Source of the DNA: Coenobita brevimanus
Lineage: Eukaryota > Arthropoda > Malacostraca > Decapoda > Coenobitidae
Length of the DNA stretch: 64,000 nucleotides
Direction of reading: 5' to 3'
Assembly: GCA_032717465.1 (NCBI GenBank)
Contig: CM064658.1
Span: forward strand, 8,241,395-8,305,394
Of the stretch, positions 46,701 through 52,660 are shown piece by piece (within the stretch, counting starts at the first letter, position 1; each line of letters starts with the position of its first letter). Position numbers and translations under genes: made by a program. The notes beneath the pieces are model-generated. The model made no database searches and was not told the origin of the DNA. It saw only the letters and a list, made by a program, of their open reading frames with translations.

Positions 46701-49220
46701 CTGTATGTCTGAGCCTGCAAATATCTTCCTCCTCTACTGCCCAGGTTTCACTACCATACAGCATTACACTCATAACAAATGCTGCATACAAAGACCCCTT
46801 AGCATGTAGGGAGAGTCCTCTCAGTGTCAGGAGAGGCAACAGCTCCCTGAACTTCTTCCAACCACTTCTCACCCTAGCCACAGAGCTAGCTCCAGCACCA
46901 CCTCCAGCACACAACATGTCTCCCAAATAACAAAATTCTTCCACACACTCATGAGACTCGCCAGCAAGTTCAATCCTTTCACGCCTAACAATCTCCACCT
47001 GCTGTCTCCGACACGTATACATATAAAATCAGCATTATCTTGCAGTCTACCTCTGATACCACTACATCTCTTGTGCACCCATTTATCACAAACACTGCAC
47101 AAGACGGAATTACTTCCCACGTCCTTGTGGCAAACTGCACATGGCCACTCTCCCTCATCTTTGACAGTACCGCCACCAGCCCTTGATAGCATCACTTTTG
47201 TTTTATCTGCATTTACCCTTAAGCCCTTATGCCCCATACCATCTCTCCACTTCCTAAATCTTTCCTTCGCCTCCCTTTCGTTCTCTGCAGTCAACACCAA
47301 ATCATCAGCATACATCTCCCATGGGAGTCCGTTTCTGAAGTCCTTTGAGATGGCTTCAAGTACCATGTTAAACAACAAGGGGATCAAAACTGACCCCTGA
47401 TGCACACCAACATTCACAGAAAACTCCTCACTCAAATCTCCATTCACTCTTTCCTGGGTGTGAGCACCCACATACATGGCCATAACCACCCTAACCAGCC
47501 ACTCCTCCAAACCAAGCTCTCTCATTGCCTACTTCACCACCTCTCTAGGGACTCTGTCACAGACCTTTTCCAAATCAACAGAAACAAAATACAGATCCCT
47601 TTTCTTCCCAATATATTTTTCCTGAAGCTTTCGAACAATGAATATGGCATCAGTGGTCCCCCTGCCTGGCATAAACCCAAACTGCATCTCATCAATATTC
47701 TCTCTTTCTCTAATCATACCTTTTAGAACTCTTTCCATTACCTTCATTATCTGATCTAAAAGCTTTATACCTCTATAATTTCCTCTTTCCAGGGCATCAT
47801 CCTTCCCTTTATACACATGTACAATTACACTTTTCAACCAATCATCTGGGACAACACACTTATATATAATCATAATTATAAGGCAGTGACCAACCTCACC
47901 CCTATATCTCCTGAGGCCTTCAACATTTCAGCAGTCAACCCCGACACACCTGCTGCCTTCCCCACCTGCATCCTGCCTATTGCCTCACTCACAGTAGTAG
48001 CATCAATCAATGGCCAAAGGCTAAACATTGGATCTGCTGGCTCCAAACTTTCCTTGTCCCAGTCAAACTCCGCATTCAACAACTGGCTATAATGCTCTCT
48101 CCATACATCGTTAATATCCCCACTGTTCACCATTACCCTTCATTCATCATTCTTCACACACTGCTTACCTGTAATATCCCGATTATCCCACTTCATCTGA
48201 TTTGCCACCTTAAATATCATATTTTTCCTTTCCCCATGATTTAGGTTATCAAGTAAAAGCCTTATTATCAGTTGCTGTTCTAGGAGTTTGTAAGAGAGAC
48301 AGGCAAACACATAGACAGATAGATAGATAGATAGAGACCCATACATGTAGACAGATAGATAGCAAAATACAGGGTATTAACAATTCTGGATCAGTAACTT
48401 AATCTTTTCTTTTCAGTTTTTGAATTGAGATCACAGTCTGGACATTGACCTGGCAGATTGATGTAGATAGACAGATAGATAAATAGATAGATAGACAGAC
48501 AGGTAAGCTGATTGGTTGATAGATACTGTAGTTAGATGGGTAGACACAGATAGTATTGTATAATGGTAATAATTCTGCATCGTTATCTTAATATTATTAC
48601 AATGGTACTGAGTCACTTGAAGTGTTTGAATACTAAAGCATAGTTGCATTCAGTAACAGTTATGGTATAGGAATGAGTCTCCTTGGTTATTAGTCAGATC
48701 AGCCCTCCAGTCTGACCACATTTGGCCATTAACTGAGCTGACTGAGGTTAGACATCTTTGTCAAGTTTAACACTGTAGTGTGTACTTTTTAAGAGTTTGT
48801 GAGTAATGACTAAATGTAATGTCAGATGGGTTAGTATGAAACTACATGCAGATTTCTTTTTACCTATCAGGTGGAGCCAGGATTGTTGGGGCTTGAATGG
48901 TGAATGAAGGGGTGTGTGGCCTATTCAACTGGGCAAACTTTGGTTAGTCTCATATTATCAGGTTCTTCCTGACTCACTCAACCCTGCCTCACCCCACCTT
49001 ACACCAGGAAGAGAAACCTGGATGATGATTATTTTTATTTTATTTATTTATTTTTTTTCAGGAGTTCGTGACATGTGATCACTGGTTGCATGTTGACATT
49101 GCTGGTGTGATGGAGAACAAGGATGAAGTAGCATACCTGGGGAAGGGCATGAGCGGCCGTCCCACACGCACCCTGGCAACACTCATTGACCTACTTGCAT
49201 GTTCTGATGCCCCATTGTAA
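22717..49220 (+). CDS. LAP3: Cytosolic leucine aminopeptidase (M17), multi-exon gene
   Basis: The recognised coding segments are 22717-22877, 25895-26066, 28184-28280, 33639-33822, 35167-35313, 35618-35809, 41765-41914, then 43858-43937 or 45516-45595, then 49062-49220. Phases agree at every junction and the total is about 447 residues. M17 enzymes are hexameric dizinc peptidases that release N-terminal Leu and similar residues in the cytosol. The metal ligands are all present: Lys and Asp in [10 protein letters not shown], Asp in RGDMGG, Asp and Glu in NTDAEGRL. So are the catalytic Lys (ISLKP) and Arg (AEGR). The S1-pocket segment DIAGVM is intact. About 60 N-terminal residues are not found; that exon should lie upstream with a phase-2 donor. 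Introns are loaded with LINEs and SINEs. Decayed copies of several exons flank the working ones. Confidence 0.93.
23029..25600 (+). mobile_element. RTE-type LINE in LAP3 intron, long open frame
   Basis: Flanked by (TA)n on the left (22982-23028). It ends 'gcgtctggcaatagatag' with an ATAG tail running into a second TA array (25600-25655). The 5' part (most of the endonuclease) is missing. Confidence 0.9.
23039..25567 (+). CDS. RTE reverse transcriptase/endonuclease polyprotein, 5'-truncated
   Basis: 842 uninterrupted codons. The N-terminus is the last third of an APE-type endonuclease ([23 protein letters not shown], then [12 protein letters not shown]). A basic linker follows. The reverse transcriptase then shows [36 protein letters not shown] (~residue 480), [15 protein letters not shown] and the catalytic FADD at ~584-587. 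The C-terminus has the [18 protein letters not shown] motif typical of RTE elements. RTE LINEs copy their RNA by target-primed reverse transcription. The annotated Met is probably internal, because homology to the endonuclease starts at once. With the endonuclease incomplete the copy cannot move by itself, but it is young: no stops or frameshifts in 2.5 kb. Confidence 0.92.
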   Translation: MKVDGIVGEWGVPAEIDENGSELVDICAGRGLVIANTLFRHKMIHRYTWRVMRRVGGELNERKAMIDYVRVDERMRRCVMDARVYRGWGSGFSDHYLVVARIRFQVRWRNRRRERQEEGVVARRVERLEEDEKKAEYKREVEERLGKYELEQMGDVEGVCRIFTEEICAACDVVCGRKRRRRGVQGTAWWTEEVKQAVAQKKKAYNEWMRNRGVEEVERRKRELYVERKREVKRLVRESKKRVDEEFGRNLSVKWRDCKKMFWKEMKRVRQGGSEVSRGMKDKNGRLLVEKGEKVSRWREHFKELLNVEDGSNASISGWGMAGRRREVRRQEEISRIEVVEAMKKVKSGKAPGIDGVCGEMLKHGGEIVVEWMWKMCRLAWEEGRVPEDWKSGIIIPLYKGKGEKEVCGNHRVICLLSIIGKVYGRILIDRVRERTEKLVGEERGGFRKGRDCVDQIFILRSLVEKFLEKGKKLYAAFMDLEKAYDRVDRQGLWKVLRIYGVDGKLLNAVKSMYDGAKAAVRVDGELSEFFSLKVGLKQGYVMSPWLFNLYMDGVIKEVQGRVVDVEVSLVREDSVWKLPVLLFADDTVLLSEDEGELQGLVDKFGRVCKKRNLKVNVGKSKVMVFERGEVSECTARLDGEELENVSTFKYLDILTSKDGGLEGEVLERVQQGRKVAGSLKAVIRNREVSMEVKKLLHDSIVIPTLTYGGEAWTLLEGHKSRMRAVEMSYLRGACGVTWRYRLTNENIKEHCGVDVDVIGSIMRNTLRWFGHVERMEGERLTKRVYVSEVEGGRGRGRPRMRWRDGVERYMREGGVSWEQGSEMAGDRATWRRFVCGHPKRD
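25600..25894. repeat. TA/ATAG microsatellite and short intron remainder
   Basis: (ATAG)n, then TA arrays containing 'atatacagtatata' in both orientations, then (ATAG)n again to ~25700. Ordinary intron sequence runs up to the E2 acceptor. Confidence 0.8.
25895..26066 (+). CDS. LAP3: LAP3 exon E2
   Basis: Acceptor 'ctctctcatag', donor 'ggtaat'; phase 1 in, phase 2 out. Encodes [39 protein letters not shown] and [18 protein letters not shown]. This is the M17 segment with the conserved Asp-x-Cys-Gly-Asp and AAAEG motifs. Confidence 0.9.
26114..26285 (-). mobile_element. Partial, diverged SINE-A
   Basis: Matches the SINE-A tail half reversed ('gggtgaccagcct', 'gcagtaaattctgacc', 'gagcact'). Confidence 0.5.
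26310..27285 (+). pseudogene. Jockey-like LINE ORF2 C-terminal remnant
   Basis: Read across frames, it shows the end of a Jockey-group ORF2: a [12 protein letters not shown] start, then [35 protein letters not shown] and [11 protein letters not shown] zinc-knuckle-like end with [16 protein letters not shown] follows. Several stops and shifts show it is dead. The catalytic core is absent. Confidence 0.65.
27286..27587. other. Gene-free intron stretch
   Basis: Short SINE-head remnant at ~27345-27405 ('gtagcactacatcacgtgagtgg'). (ATA)n at 27556-27578. Otherwise nothing. Confidence 0.4.
27588..28078 (+). mobile_element. SINE-A reference copy
   Basis: Runs from 'tggtaggtgggggcactcac' to a (GGAT)n tail. 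In order: shared head; doubled pyrimidine-rich segment (27660-27765); a perfect 13-bp hairpin (27797-27809 with 27815-27827, loop TACAC); a tRNA-like section with A box 'tggtttagtga' and B-box-like 'ggtttatttca'; and the conserved 3' part 'gtcaggaccaacttgccta'. A (TTA)n array follows to ~28140. Confidence 0.85.
28184..28280 (+). CDS. LAP3: LAP3 exon E3
   Basis: Acceptor 'ttccaccag', donor GTGAGA; phase 2 in, phase 0 out. Encodes (R)[18 protein letters not shown] then [14 protein letters not shown]. This matches the conserved M17 'ARxLMETPxNxMTPxxFA' motif, one of the most diagnostic in the family. Confidence 0.93.
28540..28920. repeat. 30-bp minisatellite, left part
   Basis: Twelve full 30-bp units, 'taggagcctgggagtgttaa' plus 'taccaagttg', in exact register from 28561 to 28920, with few variants. 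The same unit resumes at 33162. The open frames across it on both strands are by-products of the repeat. Confidence 0.97.
28921..29076 (-). mobile_element. 3' end of a second CR1-like element
   Basis: Tandem 'tatttacctatttg' units followed by a diverged CR1-like 3' UTR ('atacaggaaatgagcaatgctcg'). Confidence 0.55.
29111..31993 (-). pseudogene. CR1-like ORF2 (endonuclease + RT), two frameshifts
   Basis: Three overlapping frames make one protein. 31993-30401 holds the APE endonuclease ([37 protein letters not shown]) and the start of RT ([10 protein letters not shown]). 30504-30082 holds [18 protein letters not shown] and [13 protein letters not shown]. 30145-29111 holds [12 protein letters not shown] and [10 protein letters not shown], and the C-terminal [10 protein letters not shown]...[14 protein letters not shown] typical of CR1-group elements. 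The breaks are single bases: seven C at 30428-30434 where the copy near 63910 has six, and four A near 30085 where the copy near 59275 has five. All catalytic motifs are intact. Confidence 0.88.
32043..32936 (-). CDS. CR1-like LINE ORF1 protein
   Basis: 297 residues, intact. The N-terminal half is a long coiled coil rich in Glu/Lys (residues ~20-150; [20 protein letters not shown]). The C-terminal half looks like an L1-ORF1-style RNA-binding fold ([12 protein letters not shown], then [19 protein letters not shown] and VLKSLKEEV). ORF1 proteins bind LINE RNA into particles. It starts MAENVNNEG just downstream of the 5' UTR and is followed by ORF2 after a short gap. The call rests on position and coiled-coil architecture. 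Confidence 0.75.
   Translation of the reverse strand: MAENVNNEGMEFQGFDANTNVMDLVKTLIMRISELKKKVENLVIKDVSGNTETTIQSLIQSNETANEEIKNLKRENVELRRKLEESTNKTEKVSNVLEEHKAKWAHVEEEQKEVVSLREIIQEEREMNKKEMEENVVKILKKKEKIVRETVERNRCVVVFGNREEEEKVRFARLEKDTNMVRGILGKIDPEGDKWVKEIEEVRRIGPYKKGETRPMRVKFTSESVINEILKVTWKLSKEAGMENIIIRKDLNEEEREVLKSLKEEVKEKNDKRTKEERNTFFWRVLDMKVRKWYLRK
33162..33405. repeat. 30-bp minisatellite, right part
   Basis: About eight units of the 28540-28920 repeat. The last ones are shortened or mutated, and it ends at 'ccggagagtgttaatac'. Confidence 0.95.
33435..33488 (+). pseudogene. LAP3 exon E4 partial duplicate
   Basis: After an intact AG (33433-33434) it encodes [14 protein letters not shown], then diverges (KWPSFFN, stop). 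The working exon 200 bp downstream has [14 protein letters not shown]. Nucleotide identity over 45 bases is high, with several silent changes. Confidence 0.85.
33489..33638. other. Short intron piece with TAACC-rich sequence
   Basis: Degenerate 'cctaac' and 'taacttacc' units just before the E4 acceptor. Confidence 0.5.
33639..33822 (+). CDS. LAP3: LAP3 exon E4
   Basis: Acceptor 'cccttacag', donor 'gttagt'; phase 0 in, phase 1 out. Encodes [40 protein letters not shown] and [20 protein letters not shown]. The conserved M17 'MxxFLSVxxGSxEPPxFLEL' motif marks the entry to the catalytic domain. Confidence 0.94.
33836..33876. repeat. (GTA)n microsatellite
   Basis: About 13 TAG/GTA units in the intron after E4. 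Repeat-D-like sequence follows to ~34020. Confidence 0.9.
34100..34225 (-). mobile_element. Old RTE 3' fragment
   Basis: Diverged match to the RTE C-terminal coding end ('cctcctctctcatatgcctc', 'catccctccatctcatcctc'), reversed. Confidence 0.55.
34230..34615 (-). mobile_element. RTE 3' fragment
   Basis: (TCTA)n tail, then 'ttgccagacaccttaatccc', then the C-terminal coding part read on the - strand ([36 protein letters not shown]). 5' truncated. Confidence 0.85.
34853..34931 (+). pseudogene. LAP3 exon E5 duplicate 1
   Basis: AG acceptor (34851-34852), then in the E5 phase [20 protein letters not shown] and RLHGDS. It is aligned with [20 protein letters not shown] and KMRGDM in E5. The metal-ligand Lys and both Asp plus the catalytic Lys position are kept, but no donor exists at the matching place. 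Confidence 0.8.
35033..35090 (+). pseudogene. LAP3 exon E5 duplicate 2
   Basis: Begins 'ggaaggatcaagacttttga' and aligns to the start of E5 with a 1-base shift ([14 protein letters not shown]). The acceptor AG has become AA. The upstream intron flank ('accaaaatgtttcaatattttta') also matches the flank of the working exon. Confidence 0.75.
35167..35313 (+). CDS. LAP3: LAP3 exon E5, first metal site
   Basis: Acceptor 'aattttacag', donor 'ggttag'; phase 1 in and out. Encodes [36 protein letters not shown] and [13 protein letters not shown]. Lys2 and Asp7 (GKGVTFD), Lys14 (SLK) and the Asp of RGDMGG correspond to bovine Lys250, Asp255, Lys262 and Asp273. All are unchanged. Confidence 0.96.
35343..35503 (+). 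pseudogene. Two decayed copies of the 3' half of E5
   Basis: 35343-35416 matches the E5 end from 'gctgcatgtactgtgggagcc' through 'aagatgcccatatgtt', with a small insertion. 35455-35503 is a weaker copy ('tactgttggagccatattta'). A (GA)n/(GT)n microsatellite separates them. Confidence 0.7.
35618..35809 (+). CDS. LAP3: LAP3 exon E6, second metal site
   Basis: Acceptor 'tgtgtttcag', donor 'ggtaaa'; phase 1 in and out. Encodes [40 protein letters not shown] and [24 protein letters not shown]. The M17 signature NTDAEGRL supplies metal-binding Asp and Glu and the catalytic Arg. The PGDV and NGKTI motifs are intact. Confidence 0.97.
35935..36352 (-). mobile_element. SINE-A copy
   Basis: Reverse-oriented: 'ctgttgctccacaaggagcg' tail side to 'ctacgttgagtgagtggatgg' at the 5' end. 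Hairpin arms at about 36175-36205. Single pyrimidine-rich segment. Confidence 0.8.
36360..37240. mobile_element. Possible piggyBac-like MITE with internal direct repeat
   Basis: Left 'ttaatcctttaagattcc' and right 'cctgatggggttaa' may be TTAA-flanked ends, as in piggyBac-type elements. The interior has two ~200-bp direct repeats (about 36597-36804 and 36966-37160). No open frame. Confidence 0.4.
37335..38160 (+). pseudogene. Zinc-finger LINE, degenerate 3' part
   Basis: Plus-strand copy of the LINE at 46318-48290. It shows the finger region ([16 protein letters not shown]), then [34 protein letters not shown] and LRWFEH. Many stops and shifts. It ends 'acgaaacaatacgata', like the other copy's 3' end. 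Confidence 0.7.
38180..38267 (+). pseudogene. LAP3 exon E6 partial duplicate
   Basis: Encodes [20 protein letters not shown] then VIDITALGG, against [20 protein letters not shown] and VVDIATLTG in E6. The catalytic Arg is now Gly and the splice donor is lost (GGAGGT). It lies 2.4 kb downstream of the working exon. Confidence 0.88.
39289..39640 (-). mobile_element. SINE-A inside RTE
   Basis: (CATC)n tail, then 'aatcctacgttgccccatga', through the hairpin (39538-39568) to the pyrimidine-rich segment. The 5' end is truncated. Confidence 0.85.
40071..40431 (+). mobile_element. tRNA-derived poly(A) SINE (SINE-T) inside RTE
   Basis: Head 'ggcgtggctgaatcggtaga' (A box) and 'ggatcgaatcc' (B box) ~40 bases later, body, then A28 tail. 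Flanked by a 7-bp target-site duplication AAGTAGG (40064-40070 and 40432-40438). Confidence 0.9.
41401..41764. other. Intron stretch before E7
   Basis: No gene or clear repeat. Confidence 0.35.
41765..41914 (+). CDS. LAP3: LAP3 exon E7
   Basis: Acceptor 'tatgttatag', donor 'ggtaac'; phase 1 in and out. Encodes [40 protein letters not shown] and [10 protein letters not shown]. With E6 it forms the ATLTGAxxxALG active-site loop. GDRVWRMPL is a strongly conserved M17 motif. Confidence 0.96.
42087..42440 (-). mobile_element. Young RTE 3' fragment
   Basis: (TCTA)n, then 'ttgccagacgcctcaatccc'. On the - strand: [32 protein letters not shown] and GHPKRD. Very close to 23029-25600. 5' truncated. 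Confidence 0.9.
42441..43219. other. Gene-free intron stretch with ATG-tailed repeat
   Basis: A repeat-F-like tail near 42960-43035 ('cagtcttaggtgggaataaag' then GATGAT). (GAT)n again at 43200-43220. No gene. Confidence 0.4.
43240..43850. repeat. (GAT)-rich minisatellite interrupted by SINE-T
   Basis: Units like 'atgatgatttcagaaggagggtt' at 43240-43350 resume at 43728-43830, on either side of the SINE at 43351-43706. The array ends about 10 bases before the E8a acceptor region. Confidence 0.8.
43351..43706 (+). mobile_element. tRNA-derived poly(A) SINE (SINE-T)
   Basis: A box 'gtggctcagtcggta', B box 'ggttcaaatcc', body nearly identical to 40071-40431, A27 tail then (AAT)n. Confidence 0.9.
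43858..43937 (+). CDS. LAP3: LAP3 exon E8a (alternative version 1)
   Basis: 80 nt, acceptor 'catcctgttag', donor GTACAT; phase 1 in, phase 0 out. Encodes (D)[19 protein letters not shown] then TAAAFLK. It corresponds to the M17 segment ADVNNxGK...[13 protein letters not shown]. It is intact and equivalent to E8b at 45516. It joins E7 and E9 in frame. Confidence 0.9.
43938..44616. other. Intron between the alternative exons, left part
   Basis: No repeat or gene recognised. Confidence 0.4.
44617..45385. repeat. Large palindrome carrying two inverted SINE copies
   Basis: The left arm (44617-44990) is the reverse complement of the right arm (45001-45385), with few mismatches and a 10-bp centre 'agtgagtgga'. 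Each arm is one RTE-tailed SINE (tail 'attgcctgacgcc' at 44668; 'ggcatcaggcaatagatag' at 45312) plus flanking TACC/GTAC sequence. That flank indicates an inverted duplication and not two separate insertions. Confidence 0.88.
45516..45595 (+). CDS. LAP3: LAP3 exon E8b (alternative version 2)
   Basis: 80 nt, acceptor 'cacctgacag', donor GTACTG; same phases as E8a. Encodes (E)[19 protein letters not shown] then TAAAFLK. 19 of 27 residues match E8a, with many silent base differences. It keeps LADV-N-IGK, closer to the usual M17 sequence, so it may be the ancestral version. Confidence 0.9.
45808..46080 (-). mobile_element. Old RTE 3' fragment
   Basis: Reversed RTE end ('aaagggtggccacaaacaaat', 'tccactccatccctgcatctc'). 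A further weak fragment lies at 46195-46315. Confidence 0.7.
46318..48290 (-). pseudogene. LINE reverse transcriptase with embedded zinc finger
   Basis: Minus strand, four frames in order. 48346-48140 and 48133-47876 hold [20 protein letters not shown] and [15 protein letters not shown]. 47873-47529 hold [18 protein letters not shown] and [19 protein letters not shown]. 47525-46869 hold [13 protein letters not shown], catalytic YADD (47301-47312) and a Cys-rich finger at 47019-47141. 47022-46403 hold [24 protein letters not shown] and [11 protein letters not shown]. The finger is C-x2-C-x10-C-x2-C-x4-H-x2-C, PHD-like, and lies between the RT core and its thumb. Frameshifts and the short 5' end make it non-functional. 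The clade was not assigned. Confidence 0.82.
48300..49061. other. Last LAP3 intron: ATAG arrays and repeats
   Basis: (GATA)n at 48316-48360 and 48465-48510. A repeat (48670-48790) also present at 56865-56985. Repeat F at 48860-49030. No gene. Confidence 0.5.
49062..49220 (+). CDS. LAP3: LAP3 last exon E9
   Basis: Acceptor 'ttttttttcag', phase 0, ends in TAA. Encodes [40 protein letters not shown] and [12 protein letters not shown]. HxDIAGVM (S1-pocket Ala and Met) and [11 protein letters not shown] are conserved M17 C-terminal motifs. The length is normal for the family. Confidence 0.97.
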   Translation, partial: EFVTCDHWLHVDIAGVMENKDEVAYLGKGMSGRPTRTLATLIDLLACSDAPL

Positions 49221-49313
49221 GCCTTCAGTATCTCAGCTTTTTATGAGGTGGTAGGAAGCCTTCAAGTGGTGGCACAGTTACAGCTGAGTGTCTCCTTTGC
49301 GTGGTTATACTAC

Positions 49314-49364
49314 CCCCTTGCAACACTCATTTACCTCCTAGCGTGCCACAATGCTCCCTTGTAA
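49314..49364 (+). pseudogene. LAP3 E9 C-terminal partial duplicate
   Basis: Encodes PLATLIYLLACHNAPL plus a stop codon in the same register as [20 protein letters not shown] in E9. It lies 94 bp after the real stop codon, in the probable 3' UTR. Confidence 0.85.
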
Positions 49365-50117
49365 ATTCATCAGATCAAAGGATGCCATGCTTCCTTTCAA
49401 GTCATCCCCATACTGAGGTTGGCTGTGGCACACCCAGTGTTTTAGAAGGACTAAGGGCAAAACCAAGTGCCAAAAGGACTCACAGTGGCTTATAGTGATT
49501 AAATGAAGGCTATACTGTGACTACGGTTCATCCCTGCTGTTTGCGGGGTTACGTATTGACCCCCCCCCCCCATGAATGGGTGAAATCCGTGAATAATCTG
49601 TACCTTCCACAAAAATCACTGTTACGTCCTCGTCCCACACTGCCGCAGGCTCCAACAGCAGTACTGTAGTTCAGTATAGGAAGGACGTTGCCAAGTGAGT
49701 TGTTCTTCCCAGAGGCAGCCTTTCAGTGTACAACAGCAGATCAACTCAGGCATTGTAAAATAAACACTAGCTTCTTGAATGTGCTGTCTTTATTTTCTAA
49801 AGAATTACAATTAATGCTAGCCTACTTCACTGTTTTCACAAGTACCGGAGCTATGCAATCTTCACTAACTACACTAACACTGAACTAAACTCAGTAAACT
49901 GAAACTCCTCTAGTCCCTGCCCTGCCCTTATATAAGCTCCCTATGTACTAGAATAATCTACTAGGTTCTTGGGAAAGCAACAGTTTCCAGCTCAGATATC
50001 CAAACTATCCTGAGTTTTTTTTTTACATTACATAACACTCAACATAATTTAAAAAACAATCACGTTAATAAAACATTACAGATTAAAAAAAAAAAAAAGA
50101 GCACAAAAATTTATGTA

Positions 50118-50763
50118 CAGTACCCTTACATCCAAGACAGGTTTGTCCAAGATGTTTCATGTCCAAGACGGAGACCATAAATAATAATGAAATACAGTAT
50201 ATTACTGTAGTACGGTTGCATCTGTCCAATATGGAACCAGCGGTTCATAATGGCCCAAATCTGAGGAGAATACAGCCATGATTGTCTCACCCGGTCCAAC
50301 ATGGTTCCTGCCCCTGGGAGAGTGACGTGGTTGACAAGTTGTCCAATAAAATATTGGCATCCGGTCACGTGATGAGGAGACGGGGTTTGCTTTTGTCTCC
50401 TTCACCAGTGTCGTGGACACACTCACCATGTGTTGGATTCAGTGTTTGCTCCCAGGTTATTGCCTCCCCTTAGGTAACCATGCTAACCCCTTGAAGCACC
50501 ACCATCTACCTCAGGCTACTAAACTGGAGATAACTGAGCTACTAAGCTGAAGATAACAAGCTCAGAAACACACACTTTCAAGGTGAGGATATTTGTTTTG
50601 GTGCCAAAATAGGTCTAGGTTGATGTTTTTATGGGCACTTTTTGAAGATTTTGTGATAATATTAATTTTTTTCTCCATAAGGTCTTGTGTTACTCCAAGA
50701 CTTTTCTCCTTCTAGACGGGACCCTCAGGCGACAACATTACCTTCTTGGATGCGAGGGTACTG
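50118..50763. mobile_element. Tigger-like TIR element
   Basis: Left CAGTACCCTTACATCCAAGA; right reverse complement CAGTACCCTCGCATCCAAGA. TA on both sides. 646 bp, no frame. Confidence 0.85.
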
Positions 50764-50765
50764 TA

Positions 50766-51120
50766 CATTCATTCATTCATCATTCAATCCTACGTTGCCC
50801 CATAGGGAGCGTAGGGGCCCGGGGCTAGGCAAGTTGGTCCTGACATTTAAGATTGACCAGCCTCACACATCCCTGAGTGACATTAGGTTAGCAGTAAACT
50901 CCAACCACCCCTTGGATAGAAACCTTCACCAGCTCAGTCCGAATGGAGTGCCGTAATTACCCACTAAACCACCAGGCGCCAAAATTTGGTTATGTTGTTA
51001 TCACCCAGCATAGTAAATGGTTTCCTAGTGTACAGGAAACCATTTTGCGTGTCACTCAGTGTAGAGCCACCCACAGGGAGAAGGAAGGGGAGAGAATGAA
51101 GGAAAGAAAGACAGAAGAGG
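50766..51120 (-). mobile_element. SINE-A copy, 5' truncated
   Basis: (ATTC)n tail, 'aatcctacgttgcccca', hairpin ~51016-51046 with one mismatch, ending at the pyrimidine-rich segment. Confidence 0.8.
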
Positions 51121-51312
51121 GCAACTTACAAAATACCTCTGCTTACAAACAGTAGACTAACTGGCAACTTTGACACGTAACTGAAAAAATACGAGAATCG
51201 TCGGGAATTCTCCAGCAAAACCTAACTAACAATCCAGTTTCTTAATGACTGGTTTTACTGTTTTAACTATCCCAATTACCTACAGACCCACTATGAGGCC
51301 TGTAAATATATT

Positions 51313-51730
51313 TTATGGCACATTAATACTTCCTAAAGACAGAGCAGGATAATACAGAAGCCTTTCTTGGTACGGTACACTATACTCACCCATGCGATGA
51401 TGGTGAAGTTTTCCAGTGCAACATTCTTCCTGTGGCAGCCCTCCACCCACACACTTAAGGCTGATTCCATTCGCACAATGATTTTTTCTCATAGATGTCA
51501 CCACCTTTGCTTTCCCACTTACACTAGCTGCAACTGCATCACAAATGGCCTTCTCATTTTTATGCAATGCACCATGCTCTTGTTCACACCAAAATGTCAG
51601 CTGACAGCTGCAGACAAGTGCCCCTCACTCACTGTGTTCAGCATTTTCACTATATCTCCCAGCAACATTGCTTTCTTCTGCCGCTTAGGCTCCCAAGCAG
51701 CAGATGCACCCTGAGCAGCATGCTTAGGAC
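51313..51730 (-). pseudogene. Tigger-type transposase N-terminal relic
   Basis: Minus strand: KRQKKAMLLGDIVKMLN, LSAAVSCQLTFW, then KNEKAICDAVAASVSGKAKV and VTSMRKNHCANG. This resembles the CENP-B-like helix-turn-helix of pogo/Tigger transposases. No DDE domain was found. Frame breaks are present. Confidence 0.6.
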
Positions 51731-52167
51731 CCATTTTTCACAGGGATAAAGCATGGAGTTGATTAATGAAGCCGTAATAACATGCAGAACACACACACAT
51801 GCTCAACCCTTGAGATTAACTTAGAATGATCATGGTGGCATATGATTGAGTCCCCTCTTTAAACGGCCAATAGGATAAGGAGAAAGAAGGTACATAGACG
51901 GATAATAAGGGCTGCTGCCCTAGGAGCCAATCACAAGGAAGCTCTCATTGTGAGAAAAGAGGGGAGATTTGTGTTGTGAAATACCGAGTGCTGTAGAGTA
52001 TGATGCCGTGTGCTAAAAAACACTTACCTACTCAGGGTAACTGCACAGTTTAACTGTATAGGACAGTATTTCTCATGGAAAACTTGCAAAAAATCACTTA
52101 TGAACCACAGGAGCAGCTGATGCTGTGGGAAAAGCAGGAGATATCAACCTGTGAATTTTTTTTTTAA

Positions 52168-52660
52168 GTGGTAGGTGGGGGCACTCACCATCCACGCACT
52201 TGATGTAGTGCTGCTTTGGGTGTCTGCCCTTTCCTTTCTTCCTTCCTCTTCTGACTTTCATTCATTCTTTCCTCTTCCTCTTACCTATGGGTGACTTTAC
52301 ACTCCCTCTCCAGTCTTTCTTTCCTTTATTCTTTCTGCTTCCTTCTGCCTATGGCTGACTCGGCACTGAGTGACAAGCCAAATAGTTTCCTGTACACCAG
52401 GAAACCATTTCCTAGGCTGAGTGGTAGCCAAATAACCAAATTATGACACCTGGTGATTTAGTGGGTAATAAAAGTGCTCCAATCAGATTGGGCCTATGTA
52501 GGTCTATATCCAAGGGGTGGTTGGTGTTTACTGCTCACATAATGCCACTCAGGGATAAGTGAGGCTGGTCACACTCATCATATATGTCAGGACCAACTTG
52601 CATAGCTCCAGGCTTCTACACTCCTCATAGGGCAACACAGGACTGGATAATGAATGGATG
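52168..52660 (+). mobile_element. SINE-A copy, full length
   Basis: Starts 'tggtaggtgggggcactcac'. Doubled pyrimidine-rich segment, hairpin ~52380-52410, ends with a (GAAT)/(GGAT) tail. Confidence 0.85.
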
